Below are positions 1-8,756 of a stretch of 64,000 nt of DNA, one piece after another. A model generated the notes under the pieces. That model searched no databases. It was not told where the DNA came from and saw only the letters and a list, made by a program, of their open reading frames with translations. A program made the position numbers and the translations under genes. Within the stretch, counting starts at the first letter, position 1, and every line of letters begins with the position of its first letter. This stretch comes from Clostridium_AF sediminicola (GTDB lineage: Bacteria; Bacillota; Clostridia; Clostridiales; Clostridiaceae), in contig NZ_BAABMF010000004.1 of assembly GCF_050402865.1 (NCBI RefSeq), forward strand, positions 186,001 to 250,000, written 5' to 3'.

Positions 1-1077
1 GGGGTAAGTCCTATAACATTAGATAGTTTAACTTCAGGGTTTAATATTGCTAGTGATATAACAAGAGATCTTAGATTTAACGAAATGATGGGATTTAATG
101 AAGAAGAAGTAAGAGCATTAATATTAAATACATCTAAAAAGACTTTGGAAAAAGAAAAATTAGATGATTTGGTTAAGGAGCTTAGACTAAATTATAATGG
201 ATATTTATTTTCTGAAAGTGCAGAAACAAGGCTGTTCAATAGTGATATGATTTTATATTATTTGAAGAATTATCAAGATTTTGGCAAGGGTCCAAGAGAG
301 CTAATAGATAAAAATATTGCTAGTGATTATGGTAAGCTTGGATACATATTTGAATTAAAAGATAAAAATAAGAACATGAAAGTATTAGATAAAGTATTAC
401 AGGGTGAAGAAATAATAACAGCTATAACTAGTCAGTTTAGCATGGAAAAAGATTTTGAAGAGGATGATTTTAAATCTTTATTGTTTTATTTAGGAATGCT
501 CACTATAAAAAGAGAAGATTTAGGGGATGTAGTATTAACAGTACCTAATAATGTAATAAGGGAATTATATTTTGATTATTTTGGCAAGAAACTTAAAGAA
601 GATATGGAATATGAGTTAAATACTACGGATATTAGGAATTCTATAAAATCTATAGCACAAAAAGCTGATAATTCTGAGTTAATACAGATTGTTGAGAAAA
701 CCTTAAATAAACTATCTAATAAAGATTATATAAAGTTTGATGAAAAATATGTAAAATTAATTTTTTTAACATATTGCTTTTTAAGTAAAATATATTTAGT
801 AAAATCAGAATATGAAGTAGAAAACGGGTATATTGATATAGCACTTTTAAAGCAAGTGAATGTTGAGCCAGCATACTTTGCGATTTTTGAATTAAAATAT
901 ATTTCTAAAAAGGAATATGAAGATAAGGGATCGCTAATAGTTAAAGAAAAATTAGATGAAGCAATAATTCAACTCCAAAAGTATAAAAATTCATACGAAC
1001 TTAATAATATAGAAAATTTAAAAAAGTGGGCTATTGTATTTGTAGGAGATAAGTGTGTTGTTAATAAAGAAATTTAA
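1..1077 (+). CDS. AAA-ATPase-like/PD-(D/E)XK nuclease protein, 5' end outside window
   Basis: The frame is open from the first base, so the gene starts upstream of the window. The visible start, GVSPITLDSLTSGFNI, resembles the middle of the AAA-ATPase-like family (PF09820). The C-terminal part looks like the nuclease-fold domain usually fused to it: an Asp in GYIDIALL followed by an Ile-Phe-Glu-Leu-Lys strand, which is the D...ExK pattern. These proteins are abundant and often multicopy in clostridia. Their role is not established; mobile-element or defence links have been suggested. Walker A is not in the window. A related N-terminal fragment lies at 28166. The gene ends just before a clear terminator. 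Confidence 0.75.
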   Translation, partial: GVSPITLDSLTSGFNIASDITRDLRFNEMMGFNEEEVRALILNTSKKTLEKEKLDDLVKELRLNYNGYLFSESAETRLFNSDMILYYLKNYQDFGKGPRELIDKNIASDYGKLGYIFELKDKNKNMKVLDKVLQGEEIITAITSQFSMEKDFEEDDFKSLLFYLGMLTIKREDLGDVVLTVPNNVIRELYFDYFGKKLKEDMEYELNTTDIRNSIKSIAQKADNSELIQIVEKTLNKLSNKDYIKFDEKYVKLIFLTYCFLSKIYLVKSEYEVENGYIDIALLKQVNVEPAYFAIFELKYISKKEYEDKGSLIVKEKLDEAIIQLQKYKNSYELNNIENLKKWAIVFVGDKCVVNKEI

Positions 1078-1106
1078 AGAAAAATATATGGAAAACTTAG
1101 AAAGTG

Positions 1107-1131
1107 AAAACTGCTGACTTGCAGTTTTTTT
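1107..1131 (+). terminator. Rho-independent terminator
   Basis: Stem AAAACTGC / GCAGTTTT with loop TGACTT, followed by a run of seven T. It ends the AAA-ATPase-like gene. Very similar ACTGC-type terminators occur at 21558 and 28917. Confidence 0.85.
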
Positions 1132-1265
1132 ATTTACATATATTACCCATCAAAGCACAACATGAATTGACAATATGTGATAAAATTAAACTTATATAGT
1201 ATTTTAAGTTAATAATTAAAAACTATAAGAAGTTCAATTTCTCAAGAGCAATGAGGGGTGTTTAT

Positions 1266-3272
1266 GTGAGAATTAAAAAAATGTCAATAAAGTATTCATA
1301 CATATTAATAACTCTTTTTATCATTATTCCAATGCTTTCTTTTATTGCATTTAATTACTATGAATTAAAAAAAACACATATTATAGACGAAGCTTATAAA
1401 AATTTAGAATTATCAGAAAATACAATAGTAAATACAATTGAAAATACTGAAAAAAACTATGAATTAGTTGCAAGATATTACGAACCTTTAATGCAAGAGG
1501 CGCTGGTAGAATTTCAAGAAGCTTATGAAAACATTGATATGAATGCGGAAAAGGTTAATCTAGAAGATTTAAAATCTACTTATAGTAACTTGATGGATTT
1601 TTATATAATAGATGAAAATGGTATAATTATCTATTCAACTTTAAAAGCTGCATTAGGAATCGATTTTAGTGAGTTTACAGATTTTTTTCATAGACTAACA
1701 GATATTAGACTTAATGATTCGATAACTATATCTAAGGTAACTACAGATTTAGTAACAAAAGAATTGAGAAAATGGGGTTATCTATCTTCTTCTGATCATA
1801 AATACGTTCTTGAAGTTGGAATTAACTCATCAGAGTTAAATAAATATATAGAAAAACTAGATTATCGATCAATAGAAGAAGATATATTAAAGAATAATTC
1901 TTTTATAAAGAGTGTCAATGTATATGATCAGCGTCATTATAACTTAGGGTATAATAAAGTTGCCAAAGATGGTAGGTTAGTATCAATTATTGATAAAGTA
2001 TTTCAAAATAGAAGTAATAAAACTATATTTGATAAAAATGGACATCCTTCAATAAAGTATATATTAGTAGATTCTTTACCATACTTACTAGATGATGCTC
2101 AAAAGGTTATTGAGATAAAATATGATTTTAGTAGTGTAATTTTAGAATTAAAAAAGATTAAGAAGAGTGCATTGATAAAAATTAGTTTATATATTGTTTT
2201 TAGCATATTATTTATCTACTTTATAACTACTAGATTTATTACAAAGCCTATTATTACACTTTCTAGAATTGTAAATGAAATAACGCCTACTAATTTAAAT
2301 TTTGATTATGTATATAATTCAGATAATGAGATTGGAATATTAGTGAAATCTTTTAGGAAGATGACAAATGTATTGGACAGTACTTTAGTTTCAAACGATT
2401 ATCTAAAAACTGTATTAGATTCATTTGGTGATTTTTTGGCTATTTTAGATACGGATTTTTATATACTAAGAGTGAATGATACTCTTTTAGAATACCTTAA
2501 ATGTGATCCAAATAAAATTATTGGTAAATCCATTGAAGACTTGTTCCTTGATTCTATAGATAAGGTATATTACAAGGAAATATTAGAAAATCATGGAATT
2601 ATACAAAATATTGAACAAGTAATAATGAACGATGAGGGTGAACATGTTTTGGTTTTGACAACTATTAGTGTCATAGAAAATAAATCACAAGATATAGTAG
2701 GATATATTTTAAATTCAACAAATATTACAAATATAAAAGAAAACTTAATAAAGATAGAAGCATTAAACAAAAAACTTAAAACCCGTGAAAAGCTATTATT
2801 AGAAGAAACATCTAAAGACTTTTTGACAAAAGCATATAATAGAAGCTTTTCTATGAAAAAGCTTAGAGATTTATCCGCAAATAAAGTTCCTTATTCAATT
2901 ATTATGTGTGATATTGATTTCTTCAAAAAAATAAATGATACTTATGGTCATGTAGTAGGAGATAAGGTTTTAATAGAATCAGTTAAGGTGATGAAATCTG
3001 TGGTAAGTAATAATGACTATGTTTGTCGCTATGGTGGAGAGGAATTCTTAATTATAGTTACAGATAATAATTCAAAAACAGTAGTGAGTATGGCTAAAAA
3101 ACTTAGAATAGCTATAGAAAACCATAAATTTACCGATGGAATAAGAATAACTATTAGTTGTGGTGTTGGGGTGAATAATCTAAAAGACCATAGCAGTGAG
3201 GGTCTTATTAAATCTGCTGATGAAAATCTTTATAAAGCTAAAAATAATGGTAGAAATAGGGTTGAGTTTTGA
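1266..3272 (+). CDS. Membrane diguanylate cyclase with Cache-like sensor, HAMP, PAS and GGDEF domains
   Basis: Probable c-di-GMP synthase (2 GTP to cyclic di-GMP) responding to an extracellular signal. One membrane helix lies near the N-terminus (about residues 10-33), then an extracellular domain of about 260 residues of Cache type, a second helix near residue 300, a HAMP-like linker, a PAS domain (about 375-490) and a C-terminal GGDEF domain with signature RYGGEEF. No RxxD inhibitory site is visible just before the signature. I prefer the GTG at 1266, preceded by GAGGGGTG, over the ATG at 1251, which has no ribosome site. A second cyclase follows 41 bases downstream, so the two may be co-transcribed. 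Confidence 0.88.
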   Translation: MRIKKMSIKYSYILITLFIIIPMLSFIAFNYYELKKTHIIDEAYKNLELSENTIVNTIENTEKNYELVARYYEPLMQEALVEFQEAYENIDMNAEKVNLEDLKSTYSNLMDFYIIDENGIIIYSTLKAALGIDFSEFTDFFHRLTDIRLNDSITISKVTTDLVTKELRKWGYLSSSDHKYVLEVGINSSELNKYIEKLDYRSIEEDILKNNSFIKSVNVYDQRHYNLGYNKVAKDGRLVSIIDKVFQNRSNKTIFDKNGHPSIKYILVDSLPYLLDDAQKVIEIKYDFSSVILELKKIKKSALIKISLYIVFSILFIYFITTRFITKPIITLSRIVNEITPTNLNFDYVYNSDNEIGILVKSFRKMTNVLDSTLVSNDYLKTVLDSFGDFLAILDTDFYILRVNDTLLEYLKCDPNKIIGKSIEDLFLDSIDKVYYKEILENHGIIQNIEQVIMNDEGEHVLVLTTISVIENKSQDIVGYILNSTNITNIKENLIKIEALNKKLKTREKLLLEETSKDFLTKAYNRSFSMKKLRDLSANKVPYSIIMCDIDFFKKINDTYGHVVGDKVLIESVKVMKSVVSNNDYVCRYGGEEFLIIVTDNNSKTVVSMAKKLRIAIENHKFTDGIRITISCGVGVNNLKDHSSEGLIKSADENLYKAKNNGRNRVEF

Positions 3273-3313
3273 TTTAATAAATCAAGTTTATTAAAAAATG
3301 TAAGGAGTATAGT

Positions 3314-4330
3314 GTGAATAATAATATGGACAAGATTAGAAAAATTCATTTTCATGTACGTATAATAGGAATTATATTAGCATTATCATTAGTAAGTATA
3401 TCTGACTATCAAAAACATATCATCCTTTTGGCTGGTATAGGGTTTTTATATGCAATTATAGCTTTTATTGCTGTCCTTGATATCTTTCCAAATAAACTAA
3501 ACATGGATTATAATATGATATATTTAGATGTGGCTTTACTTTCTATTGCTATAGCTGTTCGTGGGGGAATTCGTAGTGATTTTTATCTTGGATATATAAT
3601 AATATTTAGCTATGTACTTCTATGTATGAAGTGGAAGGATTTATTGATATTAACATGCTGGACGGTTATATGTTATTCCATTGTTATTATTTGGACAAGT
3701 AGTAACTTAGAACACGATTTAAGGCGTCTAATTATTAGATTAGGTATGATATTGGCGATTTCTTTATTATTGCAAAACTATGCTAGGATACTTTTTAAAT
3801 CCGAAGTAAGGAGAAAATCTGCTATGGAAGCTTCAATATTTGATGAACTTACAGGACTTTATAATCGTAGAGCATTAAAAATGGCAGAAAAATTTCTTCT
3901 AGAGGAAAATGATAAAGCTTATATTGTCTTAATAGATTTAGATAATTTTAAAAAAGTGAATGATGAATATGGACATATTAATGGAGATGAGGTTCTAAAA
4001 GTTATATCTGATATTATAAAAAGAAGAATAAAATCAACTGAATATGGAATCCGATATGGAGGAGAAGAGCTTATCATTATATCTTTTGCTTCTTCTAAAA
4101 ATATTCTTAAGCATAAATTACAATTAATTCAAAATGATTTAAAAGAACACCATTTTTCTTGGCTAGAGAGTGAAAAGAGAATTACCTTTACTGCTGGAGT
4201 TGTTTTATGGAAGAAGAATGAAGCAGTAGAGCAAGTAATAGAAAATGCTGATAAAGCTCTTTACATGGGTAAAGAAAATGGCAAGGATCAAATAATTTTT
4301 ATATCAGATACTGAAAATTGTCAACTATAA
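3314..4330 (+). CDS. Membrane diguanylate cyclase (GGDEF)
   Basis: Probable diguanylate cyclase. The N-terminal ~155 residues hold about five or six hydrophobic helices with no recognisable ligand domain. A GGDEF domain follows from about residue 170, with DELTGLYNRR near its start and signature RYGGEEL. Substituting Leu for the final Phe is tolerated in active cyclases. No RxxD inhibitory site is visible. Start is GTG after TAAGGAG. It lies close behind another cyclase, which suggests a two-gene c-di-GMP unit with different sensing modules. The next frame is an AraC-type stub. Confidence 0.87.
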   Translation: MNNNMDKIRKIHFHVRIIGIILALSLVSISDYQKHIILLAGIGFLYAIIAFIAVLDIFPNKLNMDYNMIYLDVALLSIAIAVRGGIRSDFYLGYIIIFSYVLLCMKWKDLLILTCWTVICYSIVIIWTSSNLEHDLRRLIIRLGMILAISLLLQNYARILFKSEVRRKSAMEASIFDELTGLYNRRALKMAEKFLLEENDKAYIVLIDLDNFKKVNDEYGHINGDEVLKVISDIIKRRIKSTEYGIRYGGEELIIISFASSKNILKHKLQLIQNDLKEHHFSWLESEKRITFTAGVVLWKKNEAVEQVIENADKALYMGKENGKDQIIFISDTENCQL

Positions 4331-4358
4331 ATTGTTTGATAAAGGATGTGTAGTTTTG

Positions 4359-4523
4359 ATGAAAAGAGTATTAACAAAAACTGAAAAGGAATATATCTCA
4401 AGGATTCATGCTGCAGGATTCCTCAGATATAACCATGAACTTTCTATCACCGAAATTGCTTATAAATTGGGATTTTCAAGTTCAGCCATATTCGCACGTT
4501 CCTTCAATCGAATGTATGGTTGA
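4359..4523 (+). pseudogene. AraC-family HTH remnant
   Basis: A 54-residue stub carrying only the second helix-turn-helix of an AraC/XylS regulator (LSITEIAYKLGFSSSAIFAR) and stopping at the RMYG that normally precedes the last ~15 residues. The sensing domain and the first HTH are absent. An ATG at 4359 after AAAGGATG would permit translation, but a protein this short is unlikely to act as a regulator. It is best read as the relic of a gene lost beside the diguanylate cyclases. Confidence 0.7.
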
Positions 4524-4530
4524 AATAATG

Positions 4531-4560
4531 TTCTTTTGCTGATGCAAAAGGAATCTTTTT
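4531..4560 (+). terminator. Rho-independent terminator
   Basis: Stem TTCTTTTGC / GCAAAAGGAA with loop TGAT and one bulged G, then TCTTTTT. It closes the cyclase/AraC-stub unit. Confidence 0.7.
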
Positions 4561-4635
4561 ATCTTTTATTTAGTTAAAAGCTTTCGCTTGCGAAAGGTAT
4601 CCACAACTTGTCACTTATCACTTGTAACTTGTCAC

Positions 4636-4665
4636 TATAAATTGCGAACTTGTTTGCAATTTATA
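4636..4665. repeat. Intergenic inverted repeat preceded by short degenerate tandem repeats
   Basis: Perfect 10-base arms TATAAATTGC / GCAATTTATA around a 10-base loop. Just before it (4604-4635) is a degenerate tandem run of the unit ACTTGTCACTT, and another small hairpin of CTTTCGC/GCGAAAG type lies near 4580-4596. There is no T tract, so this is not a standard terminator. It may be a small dispersed palindromic element. Confidence 0.6.
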
Positions 4666-4764
4666 ACTTCACAAAATAAAATTAAAGTTAGTATTGGAAA
4701 ATTTACTATTATAAGATAAAATATAGGTGCCGAGTAAGCTAAAATCACAAAATGGAGGGCTTTT

Positions 4765-5250
4765 ATGAATATTATGAAAGAAAAACTTTGGAGAGTACCA
4801 GTAGTGTCAGTTATAACGGGAGTTACTATTGCAATTATTACACATGTCAGTACTTTTTTTATTGTAAAAGGGACATCAGAATTTACTATTGAAATGGGAA
4901 ATACTATAATGACAGTTCGTCTTATACTATCATTAGTATTATTTTTAGGAACAGGGGTAATGTGTTTTAAAGATATGAATAAAAAAGAAATTGCTAAATC
5001 GGCAGCTATAGTAAGTATATATTATGTGGTGGTATTTGCTTTAGAACAAGTATTTCAAGCAGTGGGGCTCTATTCTCTTATGATGATTGTAGAATTAGGG
5101 CTATTTGTTCCACTAGAAATATATAGTGGGGTTTTATCAGTTTTGATGAAAGCAACTAATATCAATGTTTATTTACTTATGGTACCGATGTTTTTTCTTC
5201 CTTTCTTATATGTGTTATTTGGTAAGCAAAGATATAAATATTATTTTTAA
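4765..5250 (+). CDS. Small integral membrane protein, function unknown
   Basis: A 161-residue protein with about five hydrophobic helices (near residues 10-34, 48-68, 76-96, 98-122 and 132-155) and almost no soluble part. I do not recognise the family. Start is ATG after TGGAGGGC, a good ribosome site. The stop is followed almost at once by a relic of a DUF3841 gene. It has its own upstream region and is probably monocistronic. Confidence 0.6.
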   Translation: MNIMKEKLWRVPVVSVITGVTIAIITHVSTFFIVKGTSEFTIEMGNTIMTVRLILSLVLFLGTGVMCFKDMNKKEIAKSAAIVSIYYVVVFALEQVFQAVGLYSLMMIVELGLFVPLEIYSGVLSVLMKATNINVYLLMVPMFFLPFLYVLFGKQRYKYYF

Positions 5251-5252
5251 AT

Positions 5253-5383
5253 ATAATATAACATTATTTTACTTACAGCACTTTAAGAAAAATTCCAAAG
5301 AACTAAATAAATTAAGAGCTAAAGTAAAGGAAAGTTGGGATTTGGTATTTGACTTGGTTAGATATGATGAATATGTAAATGGT
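5253..5383 (+). pseudogene. Truncated duplicate of the DUF3841 gene
   Basis: This 131-base stretch aligns without gaps to 21324-21454, inside the intact DUF3841 gene, with about eight mismatches counted by eye. The frame encodes residues such as NKLRAKVKESWDLVFDL, matching the C-terminal third of that protein. There is no N-terminal part, and similarity stops abruptly after the shared AATGGT. It sits directly behind the stop of the membrane protein gene, so one edge is very sharp. Confidence 0.85.
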
Positions 5384-5448
5384 GATATAATATTATTAAG
5401 TGTTAAAAATCAAGCTAACTATAAAGTATCTAAAACGGAGTGAAACAA

Positions 5449-5919
5449 ATGAAAAATAAAAATGAAGAACTAATAAATGAAGCAGTAGAATTAGCAAGAA
5501 AATACTATAGAGAAGGTACGTATCTTTGTTCAGAAGCAGTGTTAGCTGCGGTTAATGAAGTTTTGCAATGCGGAATGCCTCAAGAATATGTAAGTTTAAC
5601 GTCTGGGTTTCCTGTAGGCATGGGTGGAGCAGGCTGTACTTGTGGAGCAATTTCAGGAGGTCAATGTGCACTAGGATTAGTTTTTGGAAGAAAGAAACCT
5701 GGTGGAAGTAATAGAAAAGTAATGAAATTGTCAAAAGAGCTTCATGACAAATTTAGACAAGAAAATGGAAGTGCCTGTTGTAGGGTGTTGATTAGAGATT
5801 ATGATTTTGGTTCAAAAGAGCATAAAGAAAGATGTACAAGAGTCACCGGAGATACCTGCCAAATAGTTATGGAACTAATCTTAGAAAATAAGGGCATTCT
5901 ATCAAAGGTATTTAAATAA
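5449..5919 (+). CDS. C_GCAxxG_C_C family redox protein
   Basis: A 156-residue protein of the C_GCAxxG_C_C family (TIGR01909 type), a cysteine-rich, probably redox-active family common in anaerobes. Visible features are an early LCSEAVL, then GAGCTCGAISGGQCALG carrying the core CGAxxGG, then a CC pair and two further cysteines near the C-terminus. The cysteines could bind a metal cluster or form disulfides; the reaction is unknown. ATG 5449 is preferred over GTG 5440 because GGAG ends eight bases before it. It is followed by a strong terminator and is probably a single-gene unit. Confidence 0.85.
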   Translation: MKNKNEELINEAVELARKYYREGTYLCSEAVLAAVNEVLQCGMPQEYVSLTSGFPVGMGGAGCTCGAISGGQCALGLVFGRKKPGGSNRKVMKLSKELHDKFRQENGSACCRVLIRDYDFGSKEHKERCTRVTGDTCQIVMELILENKGILSKVFK

Positions 5920-5936
5920 TTTAAAGATATAATATG

Positions 5937-5968
5937 AAAAAGGGCTTAATTAATTTAGCCCTTTTTTT
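5937..5968 (+). terminator. Rho-independent terminator
   Basis: Stem AAAGGGCT / AGCCCTTT with an AT-rich 10-base loop and a T tract, directly after the C_GCAxxG_C_C gene. Confidence 0.9.
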
Positions 5969-5981
5969 ATTTCATATATAT

Positions 5982-6027
5982 TGGTTAATCCACAAAAAGT
6001 AATTTAGTTGAACTTCAACCACAATAT
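5982..6027 (+). repeat. 46-bp dispersed repeat, copy 1
   Basis: The 46 bases match the reverse complement of 62198-62243 at 43 of 46 positions without gaps. Both copies lie between genes, about 56 kb apart and in opposite orientation. The shared core includes CCACAAAAAGTAATTTAGTT. No coding sense is visible. The rest of the 295-base gap to the next gene holds a TTTCAC/GTGAAA hairpin near 6065-6083 and a palindrome at 6169. Confidence 0.85.
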
Positions 6028-6168
6028 GAATTGTCAGAAATCTTTAATCTGACGTAGTAATGGTTTCACAAAAAAGTGAAATGATTTAAACTGGTAAAAG
6101 CAGAAATATAATGTTAAGTTATAACTAAGAAGGAAAGAGTAAATAATATAAACATCTTAGGGTACGTA

Positions 6169-6186
6169 TACTAATCTATATTAGTA
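6169..6186 (+). promoter_or_regulatory. Palindrome upstream of the cluster A regulator
   Basis: TACTAAT-CTAT-ATTAGTA, a perfect 7-base inverted repeat 28 bases before the TTG start of the PRD regulator. It could be an operator or a leader hairpin. I see no match to a known regulator consensus. Confidence 0.4.
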
Positions 6187-6214
6187 AAATATATGAAGGA
6201 TAGGAGGAGACTCA

Positions 6215-8236
6215 TTGTTTTGTTTAAACTCAAGACAAATCAGTATTGTTGAGTTACTTATAAATAGTTATGAACCTATTAAATATAATGATGTATCTAT
6301 AGAATATGGAGTTAGCACTAGAACAATAAGATATGACTTTGAACTAATTGAAAGCTGGTTAAACGAAAATAAAACAACATTAATGAAAGTGCCCAAAAAA
6401 GGTGTAATAATTAAGACACAAAATGATCGGCATATTTTATTAGAAAAATTAAAATTTTTATCTATTGAAAATAGAGTTTTATCTGACAAAGAAAGAGTTA
6501 AGTATTTAATTCTGGAATTTTTGATCAGCTGTAAACCTTTAACAATTGAAGAACTTAGCAAGAAACTATTTCTAAGCAGAAATACTATAATGAAAATTCT
6601 AAAAGATACAAAGAAATTTTTAAATGAGTTCAAAATAAAATTATCTAAAAGTACAAAAGGTGGATTTTATATTGAAGGCAGTGAAAAAAGAATTCGTAGG
6701 TTATTATTAAAAATATTTTTAGATATAGTAGATTATGAAAATCTAGCAAAGTTATTAAGAGAAGAGCAAACACTTGATGAAATCAATGAAATAGTGCTTA
6801 ACTATAGCTCATACATTCATATAGAAGAAATGAAGAAAGTTGCAGAATACTTAGCTTATGTAGAAAAAATCAACAATTATTACTTAACTGATTTTGATTT
6901 AATAAAGCTGGTGTTATATTCAGAAATACTAATTAGAAGAACTGAAAATGGTAATATTATTGAGAAAAAATCTGATTCAATGTTTGGAACTTTAGAATAT
7001 GAAATGTCTATTGAACTTATTAATAAAATAACATCATTCAGTAGAGTTGTAGTAACCATGGGTGAAATAAATGAAATGGCAAAATACATTATTGAATCTA
7101 AATCCTATAATTCAATAAATGATTTAAAAAAAATCAATGTAACTGAATTAGCAGATGAGAAGATAGTAGAATGTGCAACTAAAGTGATTGATGAAGTTGA
7201 AAAAATTATTAATATTAAAATTAAGCACGATGTACAATTATTCAATGGTCTTGTACTTCATTTAAAGAGTGCAATGGCAAGGATATATAATGATAATCAG
7301 ATTCAAAATAAATATCTAGATGAAATAAAGACAAACTATCCCTTTGTATTCCAAGTAGTAAGTGAAGTTATTGAAAACATGGACTACATATTTGAGAAAA
7401 GAGTAAGTGAAGATGAAATTGCTTACATTGCACTTCATATACGTGCAGCCCATGAAAGAGTAAAAGAAGAATCTACTAAATTAAAAGCATTGATTATTTG
7501 TCCAGAGGGGATATCGTTTTTGAGCCTTATATCAACAAAAATCAAAAAAGAGTTTCCAGATTTAAATCTGGTTGAAACATGCTCTGTATATGATTATCAA
7601 ACATTCAAGAAAGATATAAATTTTGTAATCTCAACAACGAAAATGAATATAAAAGATACAGATGTAATTGAAATCAGTCCTTTCATAAACAATGATGACA
7701 TCTATAAAATCAATCAACTAATGATTCAACTAAACAAATTTAGACTTATATATAAATACAATTGCGAAAAGGAAGGAGTGAAAATGCTTATGCTTAAAGA
7801 CATTCTAAAGAAAGAATCCATAAGACTTAAAGTAGAAGCGAATAATTGGGAGGAAGCTGTTGAAGCGGCAGGGGGCATATTAGTATCACAAAAGAAAGTA
7901 AAACAAGGGTATGTTGACAGTATGATAGGAGCTATAAAAGATTTAGGACCTTATATTGTTATTATGCCAGGGGTTGCTTTTGCTCATGCTAGACCTGATG
8001 AAACAGTACTAGAAACTTGTATGAGTATGATAACGCTTACTAAACCAGTAGAATTTGGAAGTAAACACAATGATCCAGTAAAATTGGTTTTTGCATTTGC
8101 AGCTAATACAGGAGAAGCACACTTACAAGCTCTACAAGATTTAGCACAGTTTTTATCATCAGAGAAAAATCTTAAATTATTATTAGATTCTGAAGATTGT
8201 GATGAAATTTATGACAAGATTATTGGAGAAGAATAA
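6215..8236 (+). CDS. PRD-domain transcriptional regulator (MtlR/BglG type) fused to a PTS EIIA domain
   Basis: A 673-residue regulator of the adjoining PTS cluster. Order: N-terminal HTH (SIEYGVSTRTIRYDFE), a second HTH near 85-140, two PRDs (about 170-285 and 290-405, the second containing HLKSAMARIYN), a GatB-like EIIB domain (about 420-510, with Cys in IICPEG) and a mannitol/ascorbate-type EIIA domain (about 524-673) with active His in VAFAHARPDE near residue 591. Such proteins are switched by PTS phosphorylation of the PRDs. Start is TTG after AGGAGGAG. No separate EIIA gene exists in the cluster, so this EIIA domain, or a form made from the internal start at 7784, must supply that function. 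Confidence 0.9.
   Translation: MFCLNSRQISIVELLINSYEPIKYNDVSIEYGVSTRTIRYDFELIESWLNENKTTLMKVPKKGVIIKTQNDRHILLEKLKFLSIENRVLSDKERVKYLILEFLISCKPLTIEELSKKLFLSRNTIMKILKDTKKFLNEFKIKLSKSTKGGFYIEGSEKRIRRLLLKIFLDIVDYENLAKLLREEQTLDEINEIVLNYSSYIHIEEMKKVAEYLAYVEKINNYYLTDFDLIKLVLYSEILIRRTENGNIIEKKSDSMFGTLEYEMSIELINKITSFSRVVVTMGEINEMAKYIIESKSYNSINDLKKINVTELADEKIVECATKVIDEVEKIINIKIKHDVQLFNGLVLHLKSAMARIYNDNQIQNKYLDEIKTNYPFVFQVVSEVIENMDYIFEKRVSEDEIAYIALHIRAAHERVKEESTKLKALIICPEGISFLSLISTKIKKEFPDLNLVETCSVYDYQTFKKDINFVISTTKMNIKDTDVIEISPFINNDDIYKINQLMIQLNKFRLIYKYNCEKEGVKMLMLKDILKKESIRLKVEANNWEEAVEAAGGILVSQKKVKQGYVDSMIGAIKDLGPYIVIMPGVAFAHARPDETVLETCMSMITLTKPVEFGSKHNDPVKLVFAFAANTGEAHLQALQDLAQFLSSEKNLKLLLDSEDCDEIYDKIIGEE
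7771..7786 (+). promoter_or_regulatory. Internal ribosome-binding site and start for a stand-alone EIIA
   Basis: Inside the regulator gene, GGAAGGAG (7771-7778) sits five bases before an in-frame ATG at 7784, exactly where the EIIA domain begins (MLMLKDILKK). Translation from here would give a free 150-residue EIIA. The spacing and strength match the genuine starts in this cluster. Confidence 0.6.
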
Positions 8237-8280
8237 AATATAGTTTAAACAGAATATTAAAAAATTCAGGAGGTATTATC

Positions 8281-8580
8281 ATGGCTAAAAGATTAAGAAT
8301 ACTAGCAGTTTGCGGTTTTGGAGTGGGAACAAGTTTGATTTTAAGGATGAATATTGAAAATGTTTTAAAGAAAAATGGTGTGAATGCAGAAGTTACCAAT
8401 TCAGATATCACTACAGCTTCATCTGTGCCAACAGATATGATTTTTACATCAGCTGAGCTCTATGATCAACTTTTAGAAAAGGTAAATGTTCCTTTAGTTA
8501 AAATTAATAATTTTATGAACAATAGTGAAATTGAAGAAAAAGGGATGCCTGTTATTGAAGAATTAACTAAGAATAAATAG
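8281..8580 (+). CDS. PTS EIIB component, ascorbate/lactose-cellobiose type
   Basis: A 99-residue cytoplasmic phosphocarrier. The active-site motif VCGFGVGTSLILRM carries the phosphorylated Cys11, typical of UlaB/SgaB-like EIIB. It takes phosphate from EIIA His and passes it to the sugar during transport by the EIIC encoded next. ATG follows an AGGAGG site. The sugar cannot be read from the sequence; the UlaB resemblance does not prove ascorbate, and the downstream enzymes are not the L-ascorbate set. Confidence 0.9.
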   Translation: MAKRLRILAVCGFGVGTSLILRMNIENVLKKNGVNAEVTNSDITTASSVPTDMIFTSAELYDQLLEKVNVPLVKINNFMNNSEIEEKGMPVIEELTKNK

Positions 8581-8637
8581 TTAAACGGAAACATTTCTAT
8601 TAAAAAATGCCAATGAAAAATTGATTTTGGAGGGTCC

Positions 8638-8680
8638 TTCTATATAGGTAGATTAATTTCATGATTTTACTTATATAGAA
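8638..8680 (+). other. Intercistronic stem-loop between EIIB and EIIC
   Basis: TTCTATATA (8638-8646) pairs perfectly with TATATAGAA (8672-8680), and the stem extends inward with mostly paired bases. It occupies the 176-base gap between the EIIB and EIIC genes. There is no T tract, so mRNA processing or stability is more likely than termination. Confidence 0.5.
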
Positions 8681-8756
8681 AATGGATACCTTTAGGATAA
8701 AGCTTCCAATAATTCGTAGAAATGGGAGTAAATACAAAAACGTGGGAGGTCATTTT

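Noticed and set aside
4604..4636. Short tandem units that might suggest a CRISPR array
   Set aside because: The units are about 10 bases, degenerate, without spacers and without cas genes nearby.
5165..5443. 92-codon frame overlapping the membrane protein end
   Set aside because: Its first part is an out-of-frame shadow of the membrane protein and its second part is the DUF3841 relic, so it is not one gene.
8581..8756. Possible riboswitch in the gap between EIIB and EIIC
   Set aside because: Only one stem-loop is evident and no conserved riboswitch core or terminator/antiterminator pair could be recognised.
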